A DNA stretch of 64,000 nt from Methylophilaceae bacterium (GCA_905339275.1 CAJPFK010000015.1:1-64000); one strand, 5' to 3'; shown: positions 52,802 to 62,264, counted from the first letter of the stretch. Numbers and translations: made by a program. The notes: generated by a model not told the origin, from the sequence alone.

Positions 52802-52818
52802 CAGGCAAACATTGCCTG
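52802..52818 (-). promoter_or_regulatory. Inverted repeat in the memo promoter region
   Basis: CAGGCAA and TTGCCTG form a perfect 7-bp inverted repeat around ACA, 45 nt upstream of the memo start. A TATAGT -10-like box lies between it and the gene. The position suits a regulator site overlapping the -35 region. Confidence 0.5.
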
Positions 52819-52959
52819 TACTTGTAAATATCTGGTCGATAAGACAATTTATCAAGAGTACGGCCGCCAAATAATCCGTGCGAACACGTAAGCAAGACAA
52901 AACCTGATCGGCTGAATTTGCAGCAGGTCGGGATGTTGGAACTGGAAAACTGCAGGGAT

Positions 52960-52986
52960 GCGCACCGTCACCAGGTGGCGGCGCGC
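52960..52986 (-). terminator. GC-rich hairpin downstream of thiO
   Basis: Two 13-nt arms (52960-52972 and 52974-52986) pair at 12 positions, counting one G-U pair, with a tight loop, 13 nt after the thiO stop. There is no real T-run after it on the minus strand, so it may stabilise the 3' end rather than terminate by itself. Confidence 0.4.
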
Positions 52987-52999
52987 TCATAAATGTCGC

Positions 53000-54082
53000 C
53001 TAAACCGGGCAAGCGAACGGTGTCGGGTCAATAAAAGGCTGTTCGCCACAGATCAGCGCCGCGACAATCTTCGCGCTTCCCGGCGCCATGGTCAGCCCGT
53101 AACGGAAATGGCCGGTATTGAGATAAAGATTCTCGATCTGCGGATGCGCGGCAATGGCCGGCAGATTTTCCGGAGTGCCCGGACGCAAGCCGCTCCAGTG
53201 CTTGATAATGGGCAGGCCTTTTAACGTTGGCATGACCGCTTCCGCCTTGGCGCTGAGTTCGTCGCGCGCCTGCTCGGTCGTGGCAGGGTCGAAACCCACG
53301 TCCTCCAGCGTGCTTCCCGCCAGCAACAGGCCGTCCTTGCGCGGAATCATGTAAAAACCTTCCCGATAAACCATGTGCTCCAGATTTTTCCTGGGCTGAT
53401 AGAGCAGAATCTGCCCGCGCATCGGCTTGATTTTCAGCTTGCTGGCGGTTTCCTTGAGCAGGTCGAAACTCCATGCGCCGGAAGTCACCACGAATTTATC
53501 CGCCTGCAGCTTTTCTCCGCTGACGGTCTCCCATGCCCGCAGGCTGCCGGCACCCTCCAAAGGCTTGAGCTCCGTGCGCTCCAGCAAGGTTACCCCGTTC
53601 TGTTCCAGCCATTTGCGCAAGGCCCTCATGACGTAAGGGGGACGGGTCTGGCTGACGCCCGGCAGCCACAAGGCCTCATCGCCGCCGGGCGATTGCACGC
53701 CGAATGCAGCGGCTGACGCACCTTGTGCGGCAAAGTCATAATCCCTGCACCAGGCCAGCGCCTTCTCGCGGTCGAACGGCGGCAATATCAGCATACCGCA
53801 TTGCTGCAACTCGGTATCAATGCCTGTTTCCTGCTTCAAACGCTCGCAGATTGCCGGATACAGCTTCGTGCCGGAAATGGTGAGCCGGTTGACGGCATCC
53901 CCGTACATCCAGGGCAATAGCGGGAACAGGATGCCACCTCCTGCCCACGAAGACTCTCCCGACATCTGGCTGGCGATCTGGCCGCGTTCGACAATGGTCA
54001 CACGGCAGCCACGCCCTGCCAGCTCCATTGCCGTCATGCAGCCGACGATGCCGCCGCCCGCGATAATCACATGCATACTCAT
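53000..54082 (-). CDS. thiO: Glycine oxidase ThiO (FAD-dependent)
   Basis: ThiO oxidises glycine to an imine used in thiazole synthesis for thiamine. The 360-residue protein has the FAD dinucleotide fold (HVIIAGGGIVGCMTAMELAGRG), the SSWAGGGILFPL segment and a C-terminal HFRYGLTMAPGSAKIVAALI typical of the family. The usual neighbours thiS and thiG are absent here. A D-amino-acid dehydrogenase is a less likely alternative. Confidence 0.85.
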   Translation of the reverse strand: MSMHVIIAGGGIVGCMTAMELAGRGCRVTIVERGQIASQMSGESSWAGGGILFPLLPWMYGDAVNRLTISGTKLYPAICERLKQETGIDTELQQCGMLILPPFDREKALAWCRDYDFAAQGASAAAFGVQSPGGDEALWLPGVSQTRPPYVMRALRKWLEQNGVTLLERTELKPLEGAGSLRAWETVSGEKLQADKFVVTSGAWSFDLLKETASKLKIKPMRGQILLYQPRKNLEHMVYREGFYMIPRKDGLLLAGSTLEDVGFDPATTEQARDELSAKAEAVMPTLKGLPIIKHWSGLRPGTPENLPAIAAHPQIENLYLNTGHFRYGLTMAPGSAKIVAALICGEQPFIDPTPFACPV

Positions 54083-54095
54083 TTTTCAGATTCTT

Positions 54096-54380
54096 TCACA
54101 AACCGGCCAACGACCCGTCAATAATACTTTTTCTCTGCTCCCGGCGGCGCATGATATAAAGTTGCGGCAGGCGGAATTCCAGATAGACAGGAACAACCAC
54201 ACCGAACTCAGCTAAAGTCCCCTTCACTTCGGCAGCGGGCAATATGCCGGAAGTTTCCGCTCCGGGCGCCAGGTTGACAAGGAAACAGACCCGCAGGCCG
54301 TGGCCGCAACCCCTGAAAAGCGCAACAGCGGGCACCGGGCTCATAAGCAATACCGGAATAACGCCGAAAGCATCCTGCAT
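54096..54380 (-). CDS. Small hypothetical ORF upstream of thiO
   Basis: This 94-residue reading frame ends 13 nt before thiO on the same strand. Its third codon positions look coding-like, but no family was recognised. It has a hydrophobic N-terminal part (VIPVLLMSPVPAVALF) and a basic segment near the end (IMRRREQRKS). The ATG at 54380 has no strong ribosome site. It could be a real small gene or a chance frame. Confidence 0.4.
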   Translation of the reverse strand: MQDAFGVIPVLLMSPVPAVALFRGCGHGLRVCFLVNLAPGAETSGILPAAEVKGTLAEFGVVVPVYLEFRLPQLYIMRRREQRKSIIDGSLAGL

Positions 54381-54411
54381 GCTCTGATCTCAAGATTTGC
54401 CCGGTCGGTTT

Positions 54412-54434
54412 ACTAGGCAAAAATTATGCCTAGT
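54412..54434. repeat. 8-bp inverted repeat upstream of kdsD
   Basis: ACTAGGCA (54412-54419) and TGCCTAGT (54427-54434) form a perfect inverted repeat with a 7-nt AT loop, about 70 nt before kdsD. It lies between two diverging transcripts and may be an operator or a weak terminator. Confidence 0.45.
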
Positions 54435-54504
54435 TTGATAAAAAGCCGCTTTATTTGTCTTTTCAACCTTTATTCGTGGTTGATTCCCTTTTATACTTGG
54501 TGCT

Positions 54505-55530
54505 ATGGAGATTAGTCAAATTCACCAATATCACAATCCAACAGTAGACGACAACCCGCAAACCGGACAATCCCCCTTGAGCCTTGCCAGAGAAGTTTTG
54601 CTGATTGAATCGCGTGAACTTGAAAGTATTGCGAACCGCCTGGACCGGCGTTTCACGGATGCTGTCGAACTCATTTTACAGTGCCGCGGCCGTGTCGTAG
54701 TGAGCGGCATGGGTAAATCCGGGCATATTGGCCGCAAGATCGCCTCTACCTTCGCCAGCACCGGCAGTCCCGCGTTTTTTGTGCATCCGGGCGAGGCCAG
54801 TCACGGCGACCTTGGCATGATTACCGCGGAGGATCTGGTGATTGCGCTGTCGAACTCCGGCGAGAGCGAAGAACTATTGGCGATTCTGCCGACGATCAAG
54901 CGTCTCGGCGCCAGAATCATCAGCATCACCGGGCATCCGGGTTCCACGCTGGCAAGGGAGTCGGATATCCATCTGGATGCCTATGTCAGCCAGGAAGCCT
55001 GTCCGCTCGGCCTCGCGCCAACGGCAAGCACGACCGCCATGCTGGCGCTGGGCGACGCCCTGGCAGTGACCGTCCTGGACCAGCGCGGCTTCTCCGCCGA
55101 GGATTTTGCCCGCTCCCACCCCGGCGGCAGCCTGGGCCGGCGCCTGCTGATTCATGTCTCCGACATCATGCGCAAGGATGCTGCCATCCCCAGCGTCGCG
55201 CCGGATGCCACGCTATCCGACGGCCTGCTGGAAATGACGGGCAAAGGTCTGGGGATGACGGCCATTGTCGACGAAACGAACAGGCCGCTCGGTATTTTCA
55301 CGGACGGCGACCTGCGCCGCGCTTTTGAAAATGGCATCAGCGTCTCCGGCACGCTGATGCGCGATGTCATGCATGAGAACCCGCGAACCATCACCCCCGA
55401 ACGTTTGGCGGTTGAAGCCGTGGAAATCATGGAAAACCGTAAAATCAATGGCTTGCTGGTGGTCGACCAGCAGGGAATCCTGGTCGGCGCATTGAACATG
55501 CTCGACCTGTTAACAGCAAAGGTTATTTAA
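54505..55530 (+). CDS. kdsD: D-arabinose 5-phosphate isomerase KdsD (KpsF/GutQ family)
   Basis: KdsD converts ribulose 5-phosphate to arabinose 5-phosphate, the first step to KDO for LPS. The 341-residue protein has an SIS sugar isomerase domain (GRVVVSGMGKSGHIGRKIASTFASTGSPAFF, LALGDALAVTVL) and two CBS domains in the C-terminal third. A TATACT box at 54492-54497 ends 7 nt before the ATG and there is no ribosome site, so a leaderless message is possible. It heads the kds-lpt-rpoN gene train. Confidence 0.94.
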   Translation: MEISQIHQYHNPTVDDNPQTGQSPLSLAREVLLIESRELESIANRLDRRFTDAVELILQCRGRVVVSGMGKSGHIGRKIASTFASTGSPAFFVHPGEASHGDLGMITAEDLVIALSNSGESEELLAILPTIKRLGARIISITGHPGSTLARESDIHLDAYVSQEACPLGLAPTASTTAMLALGDALAVTVLDQRGFSAEDFARSHPGGSLGRRLLIHVSDIMRKDAAIPSVAPDATLSDGLLEMTGKGLGMTAIVDETNRPLGIFTDGDLRRAFENGISVSGTLMRDVMHENPRTITPERLAVEAVEIMENRKINGLLVVDQQGILVGALNMLDLLTAKVI

Positions 55531-55531
55531 A

Positions 55532-56071
55532 TTGAGTCAGTTAAAGCTTAGCCCGGTAGAAGAACGTGCAAAACGCATCAAGGTCGTCGTGTTCGATGTC
55601 GATGGTGTCATGACCGACGGCAGCCTGATCATAGGCGATGATGGCCAGGAATACAAAAGTTTCCATTCGCTGGATGGGCTGGGAATGAAGCTGCTGAAAG
55701 CCACAGGCATTGAAATGGCCATTATTACCGGCCGCACGTCAAATGTGGTGACCAAACGCGCAGAGAATACCGGCGTTGCCCATTTCTACCAGGGTGTGGA
55801 AGACAAGCTGGAAGCGTTTCAGGACCTGGTCAGGAAAATGAATGTCACACCGGAAGAATGTGCCTTCGTCGGCGACGATGTGGTGGACCTGCCCCCCATG
55901 CGCCGTTGCGGGCTGGCCATTACCGTGCCGACAGCCACGCCACTGGTCAAGCAATACGCCCATTACACCACCAGCAAGCCGGCAGGACGTGGCGCGGTAC
56001 GCGAAGTCTGCGAATTGATCATGAAAGCGCAAGGCACCTATGACGCCCAGATTGCGCAATTTTTAGCATAG
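55532..56071 (+). CDS. kdsC: KDO-8-phosphate phosphatase KdsC
   Basis: KdsC is an HAD-family phosphatase that releases KDO. The 179-residue protein has the HAD nucleophile motif VVVFDVDGVMTDG, the IITGRTS motif and late GDDVVDLPPM. It starts at TTG 55532, one base after the kdsD stop, with AAAGG upstream. Confidence 0.94.
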   Translation: MSQLKLSPVEERAKRIKVVVFDVDGVMTDGSLIIGDDGQEYKSFHSLDGLGMKLLKATGIEMAIITGRTSNVVTKRAENTGVAHFYQGVEDKLEAFQDLVRKMNVTPEECAFVGDDVVDLPPMRRCGLAITVPTATPLVKQYAHYTTSKPAGRGAVREVCELIMKAQGTYDAQIAQFLA

Positions 56072-56086
56072 GTTATACATACTTGC

Positions 56087-56824
56087 ATGTACAGTCGTTC
56101 CACTATTGTGTTCCCGTTGGCATTGCTGGCTGCCCTGGCCCTGCTTACGTTCTGGATCGACTACAGCGTGCAGCCGCCGGAGCCGAAAATCGACGGCAGC
56201 AGCCGTCATGACCCGGATTACATTTTGAACAACTTCGTGACCACGAGAACCGATGAAAACGGGGACCTGCGCTACCGGCTGACCGCAGCGGAGATGAAAC
56301 ACTTTCCTGACAATGATACGACCGAATTGCAGAAACCGGATTTCACGCGTTATGACATCGACAAACCTTACACACAGATTCAGGGGCAGCGGGGGTTTGT
56401 GTCCAGCGACGGCAAAAAGATAGAGTTTGTCGATGACGTCAGGGTGGTGCGGCAGGCATACAATGGCAAGGGCCAGATGGTTGTGCTGACGGACAAACTG
56501 GATGTACTGCCCGACGAGGAAATCGCTTCTACCGATCAGCCCGTCGTCATTACCCAGGAACCAAAAACGGTCATTCATGCCACCGGCATGATCTACGACA
56601 AGAAGAATAAAACCGTGCAACTGCTGCATCGGGTAAAAGCCCACTATGAAAACCCCCGCCTGGCAAAAACCAGCACGCCGAGCAACCTGAACCGCAGGCC
56701 GCCTGATGCGATGCGGCTGGAACAGGGAATGAATGCGATTGCCCGGGATATAGAACGCAACGTCAGGCCGGCCGCTGTCAGGCAGCCTGAAGTGCAATTG
56801 AATTTAAGCAAGGATATAGATTGA
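56087..56824 (+). CDS. lptC: LPS export periplasmic bridge protein LptC
   Basis: LptC passes LPS from the LptB2FG permease to LptA. It has one N-terminal membrane helix (FPLALLAALALLTFWI) and a beta-jellyroll. At 245 residues it is about 50 longer than the E. coli protein; the extra part is a polar C-terminal tail (from about residue 195). It sits between kdsC and lptA as expected. Confidence 0.9.
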   Translation: MYSRSTIVFPLALLAALALLTFWIDYSVQPPEPKIDGSSRHDPDYILNNFVTTRTDENGDLRYRLTAAEMKHFPDNDTTELQKPDFTRYDIDKPYTQIQGQRGFVSSDGKKIEFVDDVRVVRQAYNGKGQMVVLTDKLDVLPDEEIASTDQPVVITQEPKTVIHATGMIYDKKNKTVQLLHRVKAHYENPRLAKTSTPSNLNRRPPDAMRLEQGMNAIARDIERNVRPAAVRQPEVQLNLSKDID

Positions 56825-56836
56825 TCCGGAGATGCC

Positions 56837-57400
56837 ATGAATAAGTTTTGCCCGCATCCATTGAGCATCGTGAGCCTGCTGGCCGCGGTGTTCATGACGA
56901 TGTCCCTGAGCGCGCATGCCGAAAAGGCAGACCGGGACAAGCCGATCGACCTTGAAGCCGACAGCGTCACCGTCAATGATGCAAAAAAAACCAGCACCTA
57001 CACCGGCAACGTGATCCTGACACAGGGCACGCTCATGATTCGCGGCGACAAACTGATCGTGCGCGAAGACAAGGACGGCTTCCAGCACAGCACCTCCTAC
57101 GGCAACCCGACGACTTTCCGGCAAAAGCGCGACGGCAAGGACGAGTACATGGAAGGCAGCGCCCAGCGCATCGAGTACGACGGGCGCATGGACAAGGTGC
57201 AGTTGTATACCAAAGCCTGGGTCAAACGCGGCGAGGATATCGTGCATGGCGATTACATCATGTATGACGCCAATGCGGAATACGCGGAAGTCATCGGCGG
57301 CGGCGCGCAGGCGGCAACCCCCGCTACGCCGACCGGGCGCGTTCGTGCCGTGATACAGCCAAAGAAAAAACCCGAAGCCTCCAGCCCGGCCCCCAATTGA
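56837..57400 (+). CDS. lptA: LPS transport periplasmic protein LptA
   Basis: LptA filaments form the periplasmic bridge for LPS. The 187-residue protein has a signal peptide ending AHA (near residue 28) and the OstA-type beta-jellyroll (IDLEADSVTVNDAKKTSTYTGNVILTQGTLMIRGDKLIV). The C-terminal tail is Pro/Lys-rich. It is followed 34 nt later by lptB. Confidence 0.92.
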   Translation: MNKFCPHPLSIVSLLAAVFMTMSLSAHAEKADRDKPIDLEADSVTVNDAKKTSTYTGNVILTQGTLMIRGDKLIVREDKDGFQHSTSYGNPTTFRQKRDGKDEYMEGSAQRIEYDGRMDKVQLYTKAWVKRGEDIVHGDYIMYDANAEYAEVIGGGAQAATPATPTGRVRAVIQPKKKPEASSPAPN

Positions 57401-57434
57401 TTATTGACCATCGAACCATTAAAGAACTCACACA

Positions 57435-58157
57435 ATGAGCGAGCTAATCGTCGAAAATCTGCGTAAAAAGTACAAATCACGTACCGTGGTGCAGGATATT
57501 TCCCTACAGCTCAACAGCGGCGAAGTTGTAGGTTTGCTCGGCCCGAACGGCGCCGGCAAAACCACCAGCTTTTACATGATGGTAGGCCTGGTGCCGCTGG
57601 ATGGCGGCCGCATCCTGCTCGACGGCAAGGACCTGAGCCACCTGCCCATCCACCAGCGCGCACGGCTCGGGCTTTCCTACCTGCCGCAGGAGCCTTCGAT
57701 CTTCCGCAAGATGACGGTAGCTGAAAACATCCAGGCGATTCTGGAACTGCAAAAACTCAGCGATGAGGAATTGGAAACGCAGCTCGAATCGCTATTGCAC
57801 GAACTGCACATCGTCCATATCCGCGACAACATGGCGGTAAGCCTGTCCGGCGGCGAGAGAAGACGGGTTGAGATTGCGCGCTGCCTTGCCACCAATCCCA
57901 GCTTCATCCTGCTCGATGAACCGTTCGCCGGTATCGACCCGATCGCCGTGCTGGATATTCAAAAGATCATCGGCTTTTTGAGCGAGCGCAATATCGGCGT
58001 GCTGATTACCGACCATAACGTGAGAGAGACTCTGGGTATCTGCGATCGGGCGTATATTGTCAATGAAGGGCGAATTTTCGCAGCTGGCCTGCCCAGCGAG
58101 ATCGTACAGAACGACAGTGTAAAAGAAGTTTATTTGGGTAAGGATTTCCGTCTGTAA
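57435..58157 (+). CDS. lptB: LPS export ABC transporter ATPase LptB
   Basis: LptB powers LPS extraction with LptF and LptG. The 240-residue protein has Walker [10 protein letters not shown], signature LSGGERRR, Walker [14 protein letters not shown] and the switch His in LITDHNVRE. Its permease partners lie at 19.6-21.8 kb in this window. Confidence 0.96.
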   Translation: MSELIVENLRKKYKSRTVVQDISLQLNSGEVVGLLGPNGAGKTTSFYMMVGLVPLDGGRILLDGKDLSHLPIHQRARLGLSYLPQEPSIFRKMTVAENIQAILELQKLSDEELETQLESLLHELHIVHIRDNMAVSLSGGERRRVEIARCLATNPSFILLDEPFAGIDPIAVLDIQKIIGFLSERNIGVLITDHNVRETLGICDRAYIVNEGRIFAAGLPSEIVQNDSVKEVYLGKDFRL

Positions 58158-58175
58158 GACGCTACTGAACTGCTT

Positions 58176-59627
58176 ATGAAACAAGGTTTACAACTCCGAT
58201 TTTCTCAAAATCTTGCGCTCACCCCGCAACTGCAACAATCTATCCGTCTGCTTCAGCTTTCGACCCAGGAACTGAACCAGGAGCTGGATAGCATTCTGCA
58301 AGCCAACCCGTTGCTGGAACGCGACGAGAAGAATGCCGATGGCACCGATGCCGTGGATACCTTCATTCCATCGAGCACTGCCCAGGAAATCCCGAATCCG
58401 CAAGAAGCTGCCAAGGCAGAGGAAGCCCCGCCGCAGGAAAATTTTGCCGATGATTATTTCGAGTACTCGGGCAGTACGCGATGGGAGGACAGCAACTCAG
58501 GCAATGACGAAGACAACGATTACAGCTTCCAGGAAGCCGCCTCTCTCAGCCTGAGGGAGCACCTGCTCAGCCAGCTCAAGTTCCTTCCCCTGTCGGAACG
58601 CGACCAGATGCTGGCGTTGCTGCTGGTGGATGCCATCAATGAAGACGGCTATCTCGAGCAACCGCTTGAGGAACTGGTAAACCAGATCGTGGAGGAGTCC
58701 GAAGTCGACCTGCTGGAACTGCAGACGGCCCTGAAACATATCCAGAACCTGGATCCTGCCGGCGTCGGTGCGCGCAATCTCGCCGAATGCCTGTCGCTGC
58801 AACTGCGGGCGATGCCTGAGGATACGCCGTATATTGCATTGGCCAGAACATTGGCCGAACAGCACCTGCCGCTGCTTGCGGCGCGCGATTACGCCAAGTT
58901 GCGCAAATTGCTGCACTGCGACGATGAGACACTGCGCCTGGTGCAGCAGTTGATCACCCAGTTGAACCCGAGGCCGGGCAATGCCTTCAGCAACATCAGC
59001 TCAGACCACTTTATCCAGCACGAGATCATCGTCAAGAAAGTCAAAGGCATCTGGATTGCCAGCCTCAACGATGAGGTCGTGCCCAAATTGCGCATCAACC
59101 AGCTCTATGCCAACATCCTCAAGCGTAACCGCGACAGCTCCAATCAATACCTGATGAGCCAGATGCAGGAAGCGAAATGGATGATCAAGAACATCCAGCA
59201 GCGCTTCTCGACCATCCTGCGCGTATCGCAGGCCATCGTGGACAGGCAGCGCAATTTCTTCGAACATGGCGAGGTCGCCATGCGGCCCCTGGTCCTGCGC
59301 GAGATTGCCGATGAGCTCGAATTGCATGAATCGACGATCTCTCGCGTCACGACGCGCAAATACATGCTGACGCCACGCGGCGTTTACGAACTGAAATACT
59401 TTTTCGGCAGCCACGTCGCCACCGAATCGGGCGGCGCCTGCTCTGCCACGGCGATCCGCGCATTGATCAAGCAGATGATCGCGGAAGAGAACCCGAAGAA
59501 GCCGCTGTCGGACAACCAGATTACGGATGTACTGAGCAAGCAGGGCATCGTAGTCGCAAGGCGCACCATCGCAAAGTACAGGGAATCTTTGCAATTACCG
59601 GCGGCAAGCCAACGCAAGTCGCTTTAG
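58176..59627 (+). CDS. rpoN: RNA polymerase sigma54 factor RpoN
   Basis: RpoN directs polymerase to -24/-12 promoters activated by enhancer proteins such as PilR. The 483-residue protein has the activator-interacting N-terminus (QGLQLRFSQNLALTPQLQQ), an acidic linker, the core-binding and helix-turn-helix regions, and the RpoN box ARRTIAKYRESL. It follows lptB by 18 nt, the standard arrangement. Confidence 0.96.
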   Translation: MKQGLQLRFSQNLALTPQLQQSIRLLQLSTQELNQELDSILQANPLLERDEKNADGTDAVDTFIPSSTAQEIPNPQEAAKAEEAPPQENFADDYFEYSGSTRWEDSNSGNDEDNDYSFQEAASLSLREHLLSQLKFLPLSERDQMLALLLVDAINEDGYLEQPLEELVNQIVEESEVDLLELQTALKHIQNLDPAGVGARNLAECLSLQLRAMPEDTPYIALARTLAEQHLPLLAARDYAKLRKLLHCDDETLRLVQQLITQLNPRPGNAFSNISSDHFIQHEIIVKKVKGIWIASLNDEVVPKLRINQLYANILKRNRDSSNQYLMSQMQEAKWMIKNIQQRFSTILRVSQAIVDRQRNFFEHGEVAMRPLVLREIADELELHESTISRVTTRKYMLTPRGVYELKYFFGSHVATESGGACSATAIRALIKQMIAEENPKKPLSDNQITDVLSKQGIVVARRTIAKYRESLQLPAASQRKSL

Positions 59628-59673
59628 TGTTATTTTTTAACGTTTTTTTGTAGTCGTCATCAAGGAGAGCATC

Positions 59674-60000
59674 ATGAATTTACAACTTACTGGCCATCAT
59701 CTGGATGTGACCCCAGCATTACGTGACTATATCGAAAGCAAGCTCTCACGAGTAAGTAATCACTTCGACCATGTGATCGATATCAAGGTAACGCTGAGTG
59801 TAGAAAAACTGGTACAGAAAGTTGAAGCAACCCTGCATGTGCCGGGTAATGACCTGCACGTCGAATGCACCGATGAAAACATGTACAGCGCGATTGACAT
59901 GCTCACCGACAAGCTGGACCGCAAGATACTCAAGCACAAGGAAAAGCAGGGCGATCATCACAAAGTCAACGGCGCGCTGAAACACCAGACCACCGAGTAA
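59674..60000 (+). CDS. hpf: Ribosome hibernation promoting factor (short HPF)
   Basis: HPF binds the decoding centre of resting ribosomes. The 108-residue protein has the family start LQLTGHHLDVTPALRDYIESKL and DLHVECTDENMYSAIDMLTDKLDRKI. The short length excludes the long HPF form. The start follows AAGGAGAG. It is normally followed by ptsN, but hprK comes next here. Confidence 0.94.
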   Translation: MNLQLTGHHLDVTPALRDYIESKLSRVSNHFDHVIDIKVTLSVEKLVQKVEATLHVPGNDLHVECTDENMYSAIDMLTDKLDRKILKHKEKQGDHHKVNGALKHQTTE

Positions 60001-60038
60001 GTAAAGAAATCCGACGAGCGCAACGAGAAAGGCATTGA

Positions 60039-60992
60039 ATGGCTGAAATCAGCGTCGAGAGGCTCTACCGCGACACCCGCCGCAACCTCAAACTCACCTG
60101 GGTTGCAGGATTGTCCGGCGGCACCAACGCGCTCAGCAGCGATACCGTCAGCAAGCCCTCGCTTGCGCTCATCGGACACCTGAATTTTGTGCACCCGAAC
60201 CGGGTGCAAGTACTCGGCTGTGCGGAGATGGATTACCTTCGCAGCCTGCAATCCCGGGAGATGGTCCAGGCCATCAACAACCTGTTCTCCACCGATCTCG
60301 CCGCCATCGTCGTTGCCAACGGCGAAAAACCCCCGGAAGAATTAATGGTCGCGGCCAACGACCATGAAACCCCGCTGTTCACCACGCCATTGCAAAGTCC
60401 GAGCCTGATGGATGTGCTCAGCCACTACCTGTCCCAGGCGGTTGCCGAATCGGTCAGCTTTCATGGCGTGTTCATGGAAGTACAAGGCTTCGGGGTGATG
60501 ATAAAGGGCGACCCGGCCATCGGTAAGAGCGAACTGGCGCTCGAGCTGATCTCGCGCGGCCACAGGCTGATCGCGGATGACATCATCGATTTCTACAAGA
60601 TAGCCCCGGACCGGCTGGAAGGCCGTTGCCCGAGGCTGCTGCAGGATTTTCTCGAAGTGCGCGGGCTGGGCGTGCTGAATATCCGCGAGCTGTTCGGCGA
60701 TAACTCGGTCAAACCGACCAAGCCTCTCGACCTTATCATCCAGCTCGAGCATGCGGACAAGCTTGCGCCACAACTGCTGGACAGGCTGAAAATCAATTCC
60801 CAGCAGGAGAAGATACTTGGCGTCAAGATATCCAAAGTCGTCATTCCGGTGGCTGCCGGCCGCAACATAGCCGTGCTGGTTGAAGTGGCCCTGCGCAATC
60901 ACATGCTGCTGTTGCGCGGCATCAACGGCACCAAACAATTCATGCAGCGGCAAAACCGCGAAATGAAGAAGAACATGCAGAACAAGGCCTGA
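60039..60992 (+). CDS. hprK: HPr kinase/phosphorylase HprK
   Basis: HprK phosphorylates and dephosphorylates HPr on its regulatory serine. The 317-residue protein has the P-loop GDPAIGKSELALELISRG (more often GDSGVGKSE) and the C-terminal K-loop region VRGLGVLNIRELFG. It starts 38 nt after hpf. Its target HPr is encoded 1.3 kb downstream with Ser in place. Confidence 0.94.
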   Translation: MAEISVERLYRDTRRNLKLTWVAGLSGGTNALSSDTVSKPSLALIGHLNFVHPNRVQVLGCAEMDYLRSLQSREMVQAINNLFSTDLAAIVVANGEKPPEELMVAANDHETPLFTTPLQSPSLMDVLSHYLSQAVAESVSFHGVFMEVQGFGVMIKGDPAIGKSELALELISRGHRLIADDIIDFYKIAPDRLEGRCPRLLQDFLEVRGLGVLNIRELFGDNSVKPTKPLDLIIQLEHADKLAPQLLDRLKINSQQEKILGVKISKVVIPVAAGRNIAVLVEVALRNHMLLLRGINGTKQFMQRQNREMKKNMQNKA

Positions 60993-60994
60993 AA

Positions 60995-61825
60995 ATGCAG
61001 CTGGTGATCGTCACCGGTTTGTCCGGCTCAGGCAAGAGCGTCGTCCTCAAGGCATTGGAGGACAGCGGCTATTACTGTGTCGATAACCTGCCTGCCACCC
61101 TGCTGGCGCAAATTCCGCAGCACCTCCAGGGGCAAAGCCGGGTGGCCATCAGCATGGACACCCGTAGCGAAGGCATCGAAGCCTTGCCCGAAGCTATCCG
61201 CCAGATCAAGCAACAGGGCGTTGTCGTACAGCTATTATTTTTGGAATCCAGCATCGAAACGCTGGTCAAACGTTTTAGCGAAACGCGCCGGCGACATCCG
61301 CTGAGCGACGACAAAACCACGCTGGCGGAAAGCATCCTGCGTGAGCGTGAACTCCTCGATCAGTTGATTTATCTGGGACACCGCATCGACACCAGCGACC
61401 TCAGCGCGAATAGCTTGCGTAAATGGGTCAAGGAATTTGTTTCGCAGGAGCAAAACGGGCTGACACTGCTTTTTGCCTCGTTCGGCTTCAAGCACGGCAT
61501 CCCGCTTGATGCGGATTTCGTTTTCGATGTGCGGTTCCTGCCCAACCCATATTATGACCCGGCCCTGAAGCGTCTCACCGGCCATGACCATGCCGTTAAG
61601 GAGTTCCTGGAGCATCAGCCGGAGGTGCACATACTGTATGAGGACATCCGCAGCTTTGTGGAGCGCTGGCTGCCGGCTTTCGTACGCGACAACCGCAGCT
61701 ATCTCACCGTTGCAATCGGCTGTACCGGCGGTCAGCATCGCTCGGTTTATTTTGTAGAAAAACTAGGTCAATATTTCCGCAACGCCCAACAAAAAGTGCT
61801 CGTCAGACACAGAGAGCTAGAATAG
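60995..61825 (+). CDS. rapZ: RNase adapter RapZ
   Basis: RapZ binds nucleotides and small RNAs and, in enteric bacteria, tunes amino-sugar supply for the envelope through RNase E. The 276-residue protein has Walker A VTGLSGSGKSV, a central DVRFLPNPYYDP and a C-terminal GCTGGQHRSVY. It starts 2 nt after the hprK stop. Confidence 0.94.
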   Translation: MQLVIVTGLSGSGKSVVLKALEDSGYYCVDNLPATLLAQIPQHLQGQSRVAISMDTRSEGIEALPEAIRQIKQQGVVVQLLFLESSIETLVKRFSETRRRHPLSDDKTTLAESILRERELLDQLIYLGHRIDTSDLSANSLRKWVKEFVSQEQNGLTLLFASFGFKHGIPLDADFVFDVRFLPNPYYDPALKRLTGHDHAVKEFLEHQPEVHILYEDIRSFVERWLPAFVRDNRSYLTVAIGCTGGQHRSVYFVEKLGQYFRNAQQKVLVRHRELE

Positions 61826-61866
61826 CAGTGCCGCGGGTGACTTTTTGATAGAGGTTAGATAACAGC

Positions 61867-62259
61867 ATGATAGGAATACTGATTATTGCCCACGGCACCC
61901 TGGGTGAAAGCCTGATTCATTGTGCCAGCCATGTGATGGGGACCAGGCCGCCTTTACTGAAACAGCTTAATGTCGGCACGCATGACGACCCCATGGCGCT
62001 GCTGCCGCAGGCACAGCAACTGATTGAGGAACTCGATCAAGGCGATGGCGTGCTCATTCTCTCGGACATTTACGGCGCCACCCCCTGTAATGTGGTCACC
62101 AAGTTACTGGTTGCCGGCAGAATAGAGGGCGTCGCAGGCGTCAATCTGCCGATGCTGGTCCGTACGCTTACCTACAGGAACGGCGACCTGAGAACGTTGA
62201 TAGGCAAGGCTCTCAGCGGTGGCCGCGAGGGCGTCATTCATTTTACAGAACTGGATTAA
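61867..62259 (+). CDS. PTS EIIA component, mannose/fructose family
   Basis: This 130-residue EIIA has the phosphorylation histidine in ILIIAHGTLGESL and the conserved VLILSDIYGATPCNV. With no EIIB, EIIC or EIID nearby it probably works as a regulatory phosphate carrier rather than in sugar uptake. It sits between rapZ and the HPr gene. Confidence 0.92.
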   Translation: MIGILIIAHGTLGESLIHCASHVMGTRPPLLKQLNVGTHDDPMALLPQAQQLIEELDQGDGVLILSDIYGATPCNVVTKLLVAGRIEGVAGVNLPMLVRTLTYRNGDLRTLIGKALSGGREGVIHFTELD

Positions 62260-62264
62260 AGTCA

